A stretch of 6,859 nt of DNA from Maricaulis sp. Lineage in GTDB: Bacteria > Pseudomonadota > Alphaproteobacteria > Caulobacterales > Maricaulaceae. The notes beneath the pieces were generated by a model. It had not been told where the DNA came from. It saw nothing but the letters and a program-made list of their open reading frames with translations, and did not search any database. Both the position numbers and the translations under genes were made by a program. The stretch lies in the NCBI GenBank assembly GCA_002694345.1, contig NZLV01000073.1:1-6859 (forward strand). The letters are read 5' to 3'. This document shows positions 1-6,400 of this stretch, in pieces; the stretch's first letter is position 1; every line of letters starts with the position of its first letter.

Positions 1-234
1 GCCCTGGCGGCTGAGCAACGGATGGTAGATATGGGCCCGGCCATCCTTGCGGAAGCCGACATAGCCCTTGTCCGCCATGATGCGGATCGTCGTGAGCACG
101 GTGGTGTAGGCCAGGCCATGTTCCACGGCGAGCGCGTCGGTAACGTCGCGGACACTGACTTCACCCCGGTCCCAGAGGACGGACATGATCCGGTTTTCGG
201 CTTCGGTGAGTTGCGGTGAGGCAGAACGGGCCAT
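1..234 (-). CDS. BlaI/MecI/CopY-family transcriptional repressor, N-terminal part (truncated by window edge)
   Basis: Seen: an open frame of 78 codons runs from an ATG at 234 to the first base of the window, so the C-terminal part is missing. The residues match the winged-helix domain of the BlaI/MecI/CopY family: LTEAE at 9-13, VLWDRGEVSVRDV at 19-31, then the recognition-helix region LAYTTVLTTIRIMADKGYV at 41-59, and the wing with GRAHIYHPL at 65-73. Start choice: AAGGA lies at 243-247, 8 bases upstream of the ATG. Family knowledge: these dimeric repressors bind operators upstream of their own gene and are released when a membrane metalloprotease of the BlaR1/MecR1 type (M56), or another signal, causes their cleavage; CopY members respond to copper. 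The next gene downstream is outside the window, so the signal and targets (beta-lactamase, copper or other) cannot be told. The missing C-terminus would carry the dimerisation region and any cleavage site. Confidence 0.9.
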   Translation of the reverse strand, partial: MARSASPQLTEAENRIMSVLWDRGEVSVRDVTDALAVEHGLAYTTVLTTIRIMADKGYVGFRKDGRAHIYHPLLSRQG

Positions 235-369
235 CTACGAATTCCTTAGTTGATCACCCCAGCCTGCACAGCGGCCGCAGGAATACAACTAACAAATTAG
301 TAGTTTTAGCAGAGCCCGTTCTATCTCGCCATTTTCTCCCGATAATTCAGCCAGATAGGGACAGGGGGA
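235..369 (-). promoter_or_regulatory. Promoter/operator region of the BlaI-like gene
   Basis: This gap separates the 3' end of the propeller gene from the repressor start. Bases 281-310 are clearly AT-richer than the surroundings. They contain an imperfect 17-base palindrome at 288-304, including the perfect arms ACTAA (288-292) and TTAGT (297-301) around CAAA. BlaI-type repressors bind short dyads built on TACA/TGTA or ACTA/TAGT-like half-sites at their own promoter, so autoregulation is a reasonable inference. I cannot fix a convincing -35/-10 pair on the minus strand; TACTAAT within the palindrome could serve as a -10. I also see no clear terminator for the propeller gene here, so read-through into the repressor gene is possible. 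Confidence 0.4.
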
Positions 370-1440
370 TTAGCCTTCCTCCGGTCCCGCAGCGCCCGGA
401 ATGGCGAAAATGGTGAAGCCGTCACGGGCCAGACCACTCATCCAGATTTCGTCATTCCACACCGTAACGCCGGTGACGCCATCAGCCGGAGAGACCGGGC
501 CCTGAACGATATGCCGGATCTCGCCCTGCGGCGTGACGCCGACGGCCAGCGGCGGACGGTCCGGCAGATCCGGCAGGCCATTGATCTGCAGAAGACGCCA
601 GACCAGGCGCTTGAGCAAAGGCTTGCCGTGCAGGGTATCCAGTTCCTCCGAACGCAGGGATGGCAGAGCGGACCAGATCAAACCGGTCTGCGGATCAAAA
701 TCGAGATTGTCCGGATAGCCCGGCAGTCCATCGACCAGCACCGCCATCGCCCCGCTGTCGGGATCGAGCGTCCAGATGCGGCCGGCCCAGGTCTCGTTGA
801 CATAAACAGTGCCAGTGGCCGGATCGTGGTCAACGCCGTTGATGAAGGCCAGGCCCTCGGCCAGCACGCTGTATTCGCCCGGTGCAGTGACCGACAGGAT
901 ACGACCGGTCTGGTCAGCCTCGAGGAAGGACATCATGTGGTCGCCATAGCCATGGCGCAGCGAGGCATCCGTGAGGATGATCCGGCCGTCCTCCATCACG
1001 GTGAGATCATCGGTGAAGACGAGCGGTCCACCTTCGGACCGGTCGGCCAGCCAGACCTCCCAGCCCTGCCCGTCCCAGCGCAGGAGGCCACGCAGGGCAT
1101 CCGCGACGAACAGATCGCCGTCCGGGCCGAACGCCAGACCCAGCGGGCGGCCGCCCGTATTCATGGCCTCAAGCCACTCACCCGCCGGTGTGCGCCGCAT
1201 GATGCGGCCATCCGCGAGGGATGTGTAAAGAGAGCCGTCCGGGCCCGGTTCGACATCCTCGGCACCGTGCAGATCGGTCCGCTCCACGCGCCGCGGTTCG
1301 ATCACCTCTCCCATCCGGGCCGCCAGCGCGTCCTGTGTCGGCGACAGGTCCAGCCGCATGGCTGCTATCGAGCCCGGCCCGTAGAGCGCCAGTCCCAGAA
1401 CGAGTGCCAGAATGGCCACGATAATCGCGATGATCCGCAT
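370..1440 (-). CDS. Membrane-anchored SMP-30/gluconolactonase/strictosidine synthase-like beta-propeller protein
   Basis: A complete 356-residue protein. Seen: residues 3-20 form one hydrophobic segment with an Arg at position 2 and no obvious cleavage site, so it is probably an uncleaved signal anchor leaving the propeller in the periplasm. Repeated blade-like strands follow, such as PGPDGSLY (65-72), FGPDGDLFVAD (104-114) and MEDGRIILTD (149-158). Family landmarks include FINGVDHD (199-206), YVNETWAGRI (213-222) and LPGYPDNLDFD (239-249). This pattern is typical of the APMAP/strictosidine synthase-like branch of the SMP-30/LRE superfamily of six-bladed propellers. By analogy with SMP-30, Glu61, Asn201 and Asp244 are likely divalent-metal ligands; that assignment is inferred, not aligned. 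Members include lactonases and arylesterases, but the substrate cannot be predicted and strictosidine synthase activity should not be assumed. The upstream start is supported by a G-rich GGGGGGA just before the ATG. It lies downstream of ssb but is separated from it by a strong terminator. Confidence 0.85.
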   Translation of the reverse strand: MRIIAIIVAILALVLGLALYGPGSIAAMRLDLSPTQDALAARMGEVIEPRRVERTDLHGAEDVEPGPDGSLYTSLADGRIMRRTPAGEWLEAMNTGGRPLGLAFGPDGDLFVADALRGLLRWDGQGWEVWLADRSEGGPLVFTDDLTVMEDGRIILTDASLRHGYGDHMMSFLEADQTGRILSVTAPGEYSVLAEGLAFINGVDHDPATGTVYVNETWAGRIWTLDPDSGAMAVLVDGLPGYPDNLDFDPQTGLIWSALPSLRSEELDTLHGKPLLKRLVWRLLQINGLPDLPDRPPLAVGVTPQGEIRHIVQGPVSPADGVTGVTVWNDEIWMSGLARDGFTIFAIPGAAGPEEG

Positions 1441-1468
1441 GATGTCCCCCCGGATATGATTTTGCCGC

Positions 1469-1497
1469 AGAATGCCGGGCGTGGCGCCTCTTGTTAA
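1469..1497 (-). promoter_or_regulatory. Candidate promoter of the propeller gene
   Basis: On the minus strand, TTAACA (1492-1497; five of six bases of the sigma-70 -35 consensus) is followed after 17 bases by CATTCT (1469-1474; three of six of the -10 consensus). That would place transcription start near 1462, about 20 bases before the ATG at 1440. It lies just beyond the ssb terminator, where a new promoter is needed. The -10 is weak, so this is a suggestion only. Confidence 0.3.
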
Positions 1498-1503
1498 GGT
1501 GGA

Positions 1504-1542
1504 CAGTCAAAAGAAAAGCCCTGGCCAGACGGCCAGGGCTTT
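1504..1542 (-). terminator. Intrinsic terminator of ssb
   Basis: A perfect 12-base-pair stem joins 1515-1526 (AAAGCCCTGGCC) and 1531-1542 (GGCCAGGGCTTT) with a 4-base loop. Read on the minus strand, the hairpin is followed directly by TCTTTTGAC, so with the T's closing the stem the tail is T-rich. It begins about 25 bases after the ssb stop codon. Stem length, GC content and the T tail make this a textbook rho-independent terminator for ssb. The A-rich flank means the plus-strand orientation would have only the short TTT of the stem. Confidence 0.92.
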
Positions 1543-1567
1543 CCATGCTTCGTACAGATGAGACGTC

Positions 1568-2068
1568 CTAGAACGGAATCTCGTCGTCCAGGTCATTGCG
1601 GCTGAAGTCTTCCTTCGGTCCGTCCATGGAGCGCTGGCCACCGCCACCGCCAGAACCGCCGCCGAAGCTGTCATAGCCACCGCTGTCGGAGCTCTGGAAG
1701 GAACCGCCGCCCTCACCGCGGCCGTCGAGCATTTGCAGCTCGCCGCGGAAACGCTGGAGCACGACTTCGGTGGAGTATTTCTCCTGGCCGTTCTGGTCGG
1801 TCCATTTGCGCGTCTGCAGCTGGCCCTCGACGTAAACCTTCATGCCCTTCTTGAGATAATTCTCGGCAACCTTGGCCAGCTGGTCATTAAAGATCACGAC
1901 CCGGTGCCATTCGGTCTTCTCGCGGCGTTCGCCGGAATTCTTGTCGCGCCAGCTCTCGGACGTCGCGACGGAGAGATTGACGACCGGATCGCCATTATTC
2001 ATCCGGCGGATTTCCGGGTCACGACCCAGATTGCCCACCAGGATTACCTTGTTGATGCTTCCCGCCAT
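1568..2068 (-). CDS. ssb: Single-stranded DNA-binding protein SSB
   Basis: A 166-residue SSB that coats single-stranded DNA in replication, recombination and repair, normally as a homotetramer. Seen: an N-terminal OB fold over about residues 1-112, opening SINKVILVGNLGRDPE. ATSESWRDK, TEWHRVVIF and GQLQTRKWTDQNGQEKYSTEV match the E. coli protein closely. Trp40, Trp54, Phe60 and Trp89 correspond to its DNA-stacking aromatics. A Gly/Ser-rich disordered linker follows (about 118-148, with a run of glycines at 136-144). The acidic tip DDEIPF (161-166) is the docking peptide for repair partner proteins. Start choice: the frame is open further upstream to an ATG at 2125, but those 19 residues are not SSB-like. 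MAGS at 2068 matches the family start and has GGAG (2078-2081) 9 bases upstream. It is divergent from uvrA with a LexA box between them, and ends in its own terminator. Confidence 0.97.
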   Translation of the reverse strand: MAGSINKVILVGNLGRDPEIRRMNNGDPVVNLSVATSESWRDKNSGERREKTEWHRVVIFNDQLAKVAENYLKKGMKVYVEGQLQTRKWTDQNGQEKYSTEVVLQRFRGELQMLDGRGEGGGSFQSSDSGGYDSFGGGSGGGGGQRSMDGPKEDFSRNDLDDEIPF

Positions 2069-2114
2069 CGCCCACATCTCCATTTTTCTGCGGTAGCCCT
2101 TTACGGGCCGCCGA

Positions 2115-2145
2115 TATTTGTTCACATTCTGTTCCGCCGATCAAG
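2115..2145 (-). promoter_or_regulatory. Candidate ssb promoter overlapping the LexA box
   Basis: On the minus strand, TTGATC (2140-2145) is a fair -35 element. AAATAT (2115-2120) could be the -10, though the 19-base spacing is long. The LexA box fills most of the spacer, where a bound repressor would block RNA polymerase. The predicted start point would lie roughly 40 bases before the ssb ATG. A small 6-base-pair inverted repeat (2136-2141 with 2148-2153) overlaps the -35. The element calls are by eye and approximate. Confidence 0.45.
2121..2135 (+). promoter_or_regulatory. LexA (SOS) box, GTTC-N7-GTTC
   Basis: Seen: GTTCACATTCTGTTC, an exact direct repeat of GTTC with a 7-base spacer. Established knowledge: alphaproteobacterial LexA recognises this direct-repeat form rather than the CTG-N10-CAG palindrome of E. 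coli. Divergent ssb and uvrA sharing an SOS box is a known arrangement in proteobacteria. Here the box is 53 bases upstream of the ssb start and 245 bases upstream of the uvrA start. Direct control of ssb is therefore easy to picture; control of uvrA depends on where its promoter lies. Confidence 0.88.
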
Positions 2146-2379
2146 GTCGGCGAGTCGCAGGGAGTTTGAGCGGAGGGGCCCAGCAGAGTCCAGTGCGCGC
2201 GGTCAGGCAATCCACGAAGGATGGCAGCGCAGGTTCACATTCAGCCACCCGACTTGTCGAAGTGCGGCTCCTGCCTACGTTATGTCAGGAGTGCGGTGGC
2301 TCTGGCTGGACGCTCCGGCACCACCTCTCTAAAGCTTTTCCGCTTCCGGCTTTCCTCTCAAACGGGACACGACCACCGC
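2136..2379 (+). promoter_or_regulatory. uvrA upstream leader region
   Basis: This is a non-coding stretch between the SOS box and the uvrA start. The uvrA frame stays open back to an ATG at 2221, but the 53 extra residues show no similarity to UvrA. One candidate promoter is TGGACG (2307-2312), 17 bases, then TAAAGC (2330-2335), which would give a leader of about 40 bases. Another is TTGTCG (2254-2259), 18 bases, then CGTTAT (2278-2283). Both are weak. A partial copy of the SOS box lies at 2233-2242. Only a poor ribosome-binding site is visible before uvrA (GGGA at 2364-2367, 12 bases from the ATG). I see no small gene or stable RNA structure. Confidence 0.35.
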
Positions 2380-5253
2380 ATGGCGCTTGAAAAAATCCGC
2401 GTACAGGGTGCGCGCGAACACAATCTGAAAAACGTGTCTGTCGAGCTGCCGCGCGACAGCCTGATCGTGTTCACCGGCCTGTCGGGCTCGAGCAAGTCCT
2501 CCCTCGCCTTCGACACGATCTATGCGGAAGGCCAGCGCCGCTATGTGGAGAGCCTCTCGGCCTATGCGCGCCAATTCCTGGAGCTGATGGCCAAGCCGGA
2601 CATGGACAGTATCGAAGGCCTGTCCCCGGCGATCTCCATCGAGCAGAAGACCACGTCGAAAAATCCGCGCTCCACGGTCGGCACAGTCACCGAGATCTAT
2701 GACTATATGCGCCTCTTGTGGGCGCGTGTCGGCGTGCCCTATTCGCCGGCCACCGGCCTGCCGATCGAGAGCCAGACGGTCAGCCAGATGGTCGATCGTC
2801 TCATGGCGCTGGAAGAAGGCTCGCGGCTTTACCTGCTGGCCCCCGTCGTGCGCGGCCGCAAAGGCGAATATCGCAAGGAATTTGCCGAATGGCTGAAGTC
2901 CGGCTTCCAGCGCGTGAAGGTGAATGGCGAATTCTACACGCTGGAAGAAGCGCCGACGCTCGACAAGAAATTCAAGCACGATATCGACGTTGTGGTGGAC
3001 CGGGTCGTGATCAAGGACGGGCTGGAAAGCCGCCTCGCCGACAGTCTGGAAACCGCGCTGAAACTGGCGGACGGGATCGCCGTCGCCGAGTTCGCCGGAA
3101 AGACCGACGAGAAGGGCAATCCGGAGCGCATCGTCTTCTCCGAGAAATTCGCCTGCCCGGTTTCCGGTTTCACCATCGAGGAAGTCGAGCCGCGTCTTTT
3201 CTCCTTCAACAACCCGGTCGGGGCCTGTCCGAGCTGTGACGGTCTGGGCCAGTCGCTGAAATTCGACGAGGACCTAGTCATCCCCGACCGCGACAAGCCG
3301 CTGTCCGATGGGGCGATTGCGCCGTGGAGCCGGGCGACTTCGAAACTCTACCAGCAGACGCTGCAGGCGCTGGCGGAGCATTTCGGCGGCGACATGTTCC
3401 AGGCCTGGCGCGACCTGCCGGAACCCTTCCGCAAGATCGTGCTGTGGGGCACGAAGGAGAAGGTGACCTTCGTCTATGAGGACGGGCTGCGGAAATTCGA
3501 GACGCAGAAACCGTTTGAAGGCGTGATCCCGAATTTGGAGCGGCGCTGGCGCGAGACGGATTCAAGCTGGGTACGCGAGGATCTGTCGCGCTTCCAGTCC
3601 TCGCAGCCCTGCGAGACCTGTGGCGGCCGGCGACTGCGCCCCGAAGCGCTCAGCGTGAAGATCGACGGACAGGATATCTCCCACGCCTCGGAACTCTCCA
3701 TCCGTCATGCCGAAGCCTGGTTCACCGCCCTGCCCGAGCATCTGACCGCCAAGCAGATGCAGATCGCCGAGCGGATCCTCAAGGAAATCCGAGAGCGTCT
3801 GAAATTCCTGGTCGATGTGGGTCTGGACTATCTCACCCTGGACCGCGCTTCCGGCACGCTGTCGGGCGGGGAAAGCCAGCGCATCCGCTTGGCCAGCCAG
3901 ATCGGCTCGGGCCTGACCGGCGTGCTCTATGTGCTCGACGAGCCCTCCATCGGCCTGCACCAGCGCGACAATACCCGCCTGCTGGAAAGCCTTCAGGGGC
4001 TGCGTGATCTAGGCAATACGGTGATCGTGGTCGAGCATGACGAAGACGCCATCCTGACCGCCGACTATGTCGTCGATCTGGGTCCGGCCGCCGGGGTGCA
4101 TGGCGGCGAGATCGTCGCCGAGGGTACGCCGGCGGAGATCATGGCCAATCCGGACAGTCTGACCGGACAATATCTCTCCGGCACGCGCCGGATCGAGGTG
4201 CCGGAGAAGCGCCGCAAGGTCGACAAGAAGCGGATGGTGAAGGTCGTCGGCGCGACCGGGAATAATCTCAAGAGCGTGGATGCCGCCTTCCCGCTGGGCG
4301 TGATGACCTGTGTGACCGGCGTGTCCGGCGGCGGCAAGTCGACCCTGACGATCGAGACTTTCTACAAGGCGGCCGCCCGCAAGCTGGCCAAGGCCCAGCA
4401 AGTGCCGGCCCCGCACAACAAGATCGAGGGTCTGGACCAGCTGGACAAGGTGATCGATATCGACCAGTCACCGATCGGTCGCACGCCGCGCTCCAATCCG
4501 GCGACCTATACCGGGGCCTTCACCCCGATCCGCGAATGGTTCGCCCAGCTGCCTGAAGCCAAGACGCGCGGCTACAAGCCGGGCCGCTTCTCCTTCAATG
4601 TGAAGGGCGGACGCTGTGAGGCCTGCCAGGGCGATGGCGTGGTGAAGATCGAGATGCACTTCCTGCCGGACGTGTTCGTGCCCTGCGATGTCTGCCACGG
4701 CAAACGCTTCAATCGCGAGACGCTGGAAATCCAGTTCAAGGGCAAGTCCATCGCCGATGTGCTGGACATGACGGTCGAGGAAGGCGCGGACTTCTTCAAG
4801 GCCGTGCCCGCCGTGCGCGACAAGATGGAAACGCTCAAACGCGTCGGCCTGGGCTATGTGAAAATCGGCCAGCCGGCGACCCAGCTGTCTGGTGGTGAAG
4901 CGCAGCGCGTGAAGCTCTCCAAGGAGCTGTCCAAGCGCGCCACGGGCAAAACCCTCTACATCCTCGATGAGCCGACGACAGGCCTGCATTTCGAAGACGT
5001 CCGCAAACTGCTTGAAGTCCTGCACGAGCTTGTTGAGGCGGGCAATTCCGTGGTCGTGATCGAGCACAATCTGGACGTCATCAAGACGGCCGACTGGCTC
5101 ATCGATCTGGGTCCGGAAGGCGGGGATGGCGGCGGCCGGATCGTCGCCGAAGGCACGCCGGAGACGGTCGCCAAGGTCGAGGAAAGCTGGACCGGCCGCT
5201 ATCTCGCCCCGATGCTGGAACGGGCGAAAGAGCTGAGAAAGAAGGCGGGCTAG
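2380..5253 (+). CDS. uvrA: Excinuclease ABC subunit A (UvrA)
   Basis: A 957-residue UvrA, full length for the family. UvrA dimers find bulky DNA lesions, load UvrB and start nucleotide excision repair in the cytoplasm. Domains in order: Walker A of the first ATPase at 33-40; UvrB- and DNA-binding insertions at about 120-400; zinc site 1 at Cys259, Cys283 and Cys286, with Ser262 where E. coli has a fourth Cys; CxxC at 411-414; signature LSGGE at 494-498; Walker B ending Asp520-Glu521; His553. The second ATPase has Walker A GVSGGGKS at 647-654, zinc site 2 at Cys746/749/769/772, LSGGE at 836-840, Asp863-Glu864 and His896. Odd: the first Walker A reads GLSGSSKS, with Ser38 replacing the glycine before the lysine. 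Start: MALEKI at 2380 matches the family, although the open frame extends to 2221. It is divergent from ssb across an SOS box, so damage induction is likely. Confidence 0.97.
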   Translation: MALEKIRVQGAREHNLKNVSVELPRDSLIVFTGLSGSSKSSLAFDTIYAEGQRRYVESLSAYARQFLELMAKPDMDSIEGLSPAISIEQKTTSKNPRSTVGTVTEIYDYMRLLWARVGVPYSPATGLPIESQTVSQMVDRLMALEEGSRLYLLAPVVRGRKGEYRKEFAEWLKSGFQRVKVNGEFYTLEEAPTLDKKFKHDIDVVVDRVVIKDGLESRLADSLETALKLADGIAVAEFAGKTDEKGNPERIVFSEKFACPVSGFTIEEVEPRLFSFNNPVGACPSCDGLGQSLKFDEDLVIPDRDKPLSDGAIAPWSRATSKLYQQTLQALAEHFGGDMFQAWRDLPEPFRKIVLWGTKEKVTFVYEDGLRKFETQKPFEGVIPNLERRWRETDSSWVREDLSRFQSSQPCETCGGRRLRPEALSVKIDGQDISHASELSIRHAEAWFTALPEHLTAKQMQIAERILKEIRERLKFLVDVGLDYLTLDRASGTLSGGESQRIRLASQIGSGLTGVLYVLDEPSIGLHQRDNTRLLESLQGLRDLGNTVIVVEHDEDAILTADYVVDLGPAAGVHGGEIVAEGTPAEIMANPDSLTGQYLSGTRRIEVPEKRRKVDKKRMVKVVGATGNNLKSVDAAFPLGVMTCVTGVSGGGKSTLTIETFYKAAARKLAKAQQVPAPHNKIEGLDQLDKVIDIDQSPIGRTPRSNPATYTGAFTPIREWFAQLPEAKTRGYKPGRFSFNVKGGRCEACQGDGVVKIEMHFLPDVFVPCDVCHGKRFNRETLEIQFKGKSIADVLDMTVEEGADFFKAVPAVRDKMETLKRVGLGYVKIGQPATQLSGGEAQRVKLSKELSKRATGKTLYILDEPTTGLHFEDVRKLLEVLHELVEAGNSVVVIEHNLDVIKTADWLIDLGPEGGDGGGRIVAEGTPETVAKVEESWTGRYLAPMLERAKELRKKAG

Positions 5254-5263
5254 GCCCGCCTTC
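5235..5263 (-). terminator. Hairpin terminator for the membrane-protein operon, overlapping the end of uvrA
   Basis: A perfect 10-base-pair inverted repeat (5241-5250 with 5254-5263) encloses a 3-base loop that is the TAG stop codon of uvrA. Read on the minus strand, the stem is followed by TTTCTC and further T-rich bases, which suits termination of the minus-strand membrane gene that stops at 5274. Read on the plus strand it is followed by CCCTGGTTCCC, a poor tail. Termination of uvrA here is therefore less certain, though the hairpin may still stabilise its 3' end. Confidence 0.7.
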
Positions 5264-5273
5264 CCCTGGTTCC

Positions 5274-6305
5274 CTAGCCTTCGCTCGGGCTGGCACCCAG
5301 CGGGTGGTCGCTGTCCAGATGCGAAGCATCGGTTTGCGCGCTGGCATCGTCATCATTGCGGATGGCGTTATAGGCGCCGACCGAGTGCCACATGGCTTCC
5401 ATCATGATCTGACCGCCATAGCTGGCCAGGAAAGCCACAGCCAGGCCGATTTTGGCCGTCGGCGTCGACAAGGCCTCCAGGAACATGTCGAACACGACTT
5501 CCGGATCCCCGTCCGGCGGCATCTGGGCGAGCGTGTCGATGAGCGGCATGAACAGGCCCAGAAGGACCATCTGCGAGACGATGCCGACGACGGATGAGAC
5601 TACCATCATCATGACGCCGACCGCGAGATAGGCGACCAGCATTTTCCAGAACACACCCTGGGTGGCGGTCCAGCTTTCGAAGAAGCGGAACTGCCCTTCG
5701 CGGATCGTCATGGCCGGCGCCGAGGCCAGTTTCACGGCCAGCATGAGCACACCGACCATCACGCCGAGGAAGACCAGGATGGCCAGCAGGACGGCCACAC
5801 CGCCTGCCGAACTCTCGCCTCCGGCCAGCGCGCCACCGACACCGGCGAGCACGACCAGCAGGATGACCCCGGCATAACCGACGACCATCAGGATCGCATA
5901 CATGATGTTCACGCCAAGCAGGCGCACCTCATCACCCCCGAAGCGGAAGGGGATGACGGGCCTGACCTCGCCCTTGGTGAGATAGCGCAGCCAAGCTCCC
6001 TGCACTGCCAGGGAAGCGACAATGCCGACCGGGACCGACAGGGCAAAGAAGCCGAAGAAGGGACCGAAAATGCCGAGGAGACGCCCCAGGACCTCGCTCT
6101 CCTCGAGCGTGCCATTGGCGTCGTCCATCAGCAGATCAAGGAAGCCGGCGAAGGCCGGCCAGAGCACGACGAAGCTGATCAGGGTGAGCACACCGATCAA
6201 GACCAGTTGGCAGACCCCGATCCAGATCGCCCCGCGCGGATTGCGGCTGAGGCAATTGAAAAAGTGCAGAATGGCTGCGCCGAGATCGAATGGTTTCGCG
6301 GTCAT
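5274..6305 (-). CDS. Multi-pass integral membrane protein of unknown function
   Basis: A 343-residue protein; I do not recognise a named family with a known function. Seen: about six hydrophobic segments, near residues 27-49, 76-104, 129-158, 168-193, 220-248 and 285-303. Between the second and third is a polar loop, LTKGEVRPVIPFRFGGDEVRLL (109-130). An amphipathic stretch with EGQFRFFESW (203-212) precedes the fifth. The C-terminal tail (about 316-343) is acidic, Asp/Ser-rich and probably disordered. Start choice: a longer frame opens at 6329, but the ATG at 6305 has a strong GGAGG (6314-6318) 8 bases upstream, so the shorter form is preferred. It follows another membrane gene on the same strand after 95 bases with no visible terminator, suggesting an operon. 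It shares the pattern TI-x2-G-x2-R-x4-W-x7-W with that neighbour. Its 3' end converges on uvrA with 20 bases between stop codons. Transport, envelope assembly or signalling roles are all possible. Confidence 0.85.
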   Translation of the reverse strand: MTAKPFDLGAAILHFFNCLSRNPRGAIWIGVCQLVLIGVLTLISFVVLWPAFAGFLDLLMDDANGTLEESEVLGRLLGIFGPFFGFFALSVPVGIVASLAVQGAWLRYLTKGEVRPVIPFRFGGDEVRLLGVNIMYAILMVVGYAGVILLVVLAGVGGALAGGESSAGGVAVLLAILVFLGVMVGVLMLAVKLASAPAMTIREGQFRFFESWTATQGVFWKMLVAYLAVGVMMMVVSSVVGIVSQMVLLGLFMPLIDTLAQMPPDGDPEVVFDMFLEALSTPTAKIGLAVAFLASYGGQIMMEAMWHSVGAYNAIRNDDDASAQTDASHLDSDHPLGASPSEG

Positions 6306-6400
6306 GATGGCTCCCTCCATGCCGGTCATGGTGAGCGCGTATCATGCCGCTTTCAGGTCAGGTTTCCAGAGGGATGCGTCTTCAGCGTGTCCCGCTCGCC
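6306..6400 (-). other. Spacer between the two membrane-protein genes
   Basis: These 95 bases lie between the stop codon of the upstream membrane gene and the start of the downstream one. They carry the strong Shine-Dalgarno sequence of the latter (GGAGGGAG on the minus strand, 6311-6318). No hairpin strong enough to be a terminator is visible and no convincing promoter either, so I infer co-transcription. Confidence 0.4.

Noticed and set aside
223..322. Nine-base inverted repeat, AGAACGGGC (223-231) and GCCCGTTCT (314-322), flanking the repressor's upstream region
   Set aside because: One arm is inside the coding start and the 82-base separation is too wide for a simple operator or terminator; probably chance.
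511..1497. Long plus-strand open frame of 328 codons opposite the propeller gene
   Set aside because: It mirrors the codons of the minus-strand gene, has no recognisable domain, and is rich in Arg, Gln and His as antisense frames of GC-rich genes are. The minus-strand frame has clear family motifs.
2069..2125. N-terminal extension of SSB by 19 residues (ATG at 2125)
   Set aside because: It would overlap the LexA box and the proposed promoter. MAGSINKVILVGNLG at 2068 matches the family and has a GGAG at good spacing.
2221..2379. N-terminal extension of UvrA by 53 residues (ATG at 2221)
   Set aside because: The residues are unlike any UvrA start, while MALEKIRVQGAREHNLKN at 2380 matches the family N-terminus.
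2414..2428. GAAC-N7-GAAA, resembling a reverse SOS box, in the start of uvrA
   Set aside because: It lies in codons for the conserved REHNLK motif and has only seven of the eight half-site bases, so it is explained by coding constraint.
2329..2979. Minus-strand open frame of 216 codons within the 5' part of uvrA
   Set aside because: Antisense shadow of uvrA; composition is dominated by Arg, His and Ala, and there is no ribosome-binding site or known domain.
4468..5067. Minus-strand open frame of 199 codons within the 3' part of uvrA
   Set aside because: Antisense shadow of highly conserved UvrA coding sequence; no independent evidence of coding.
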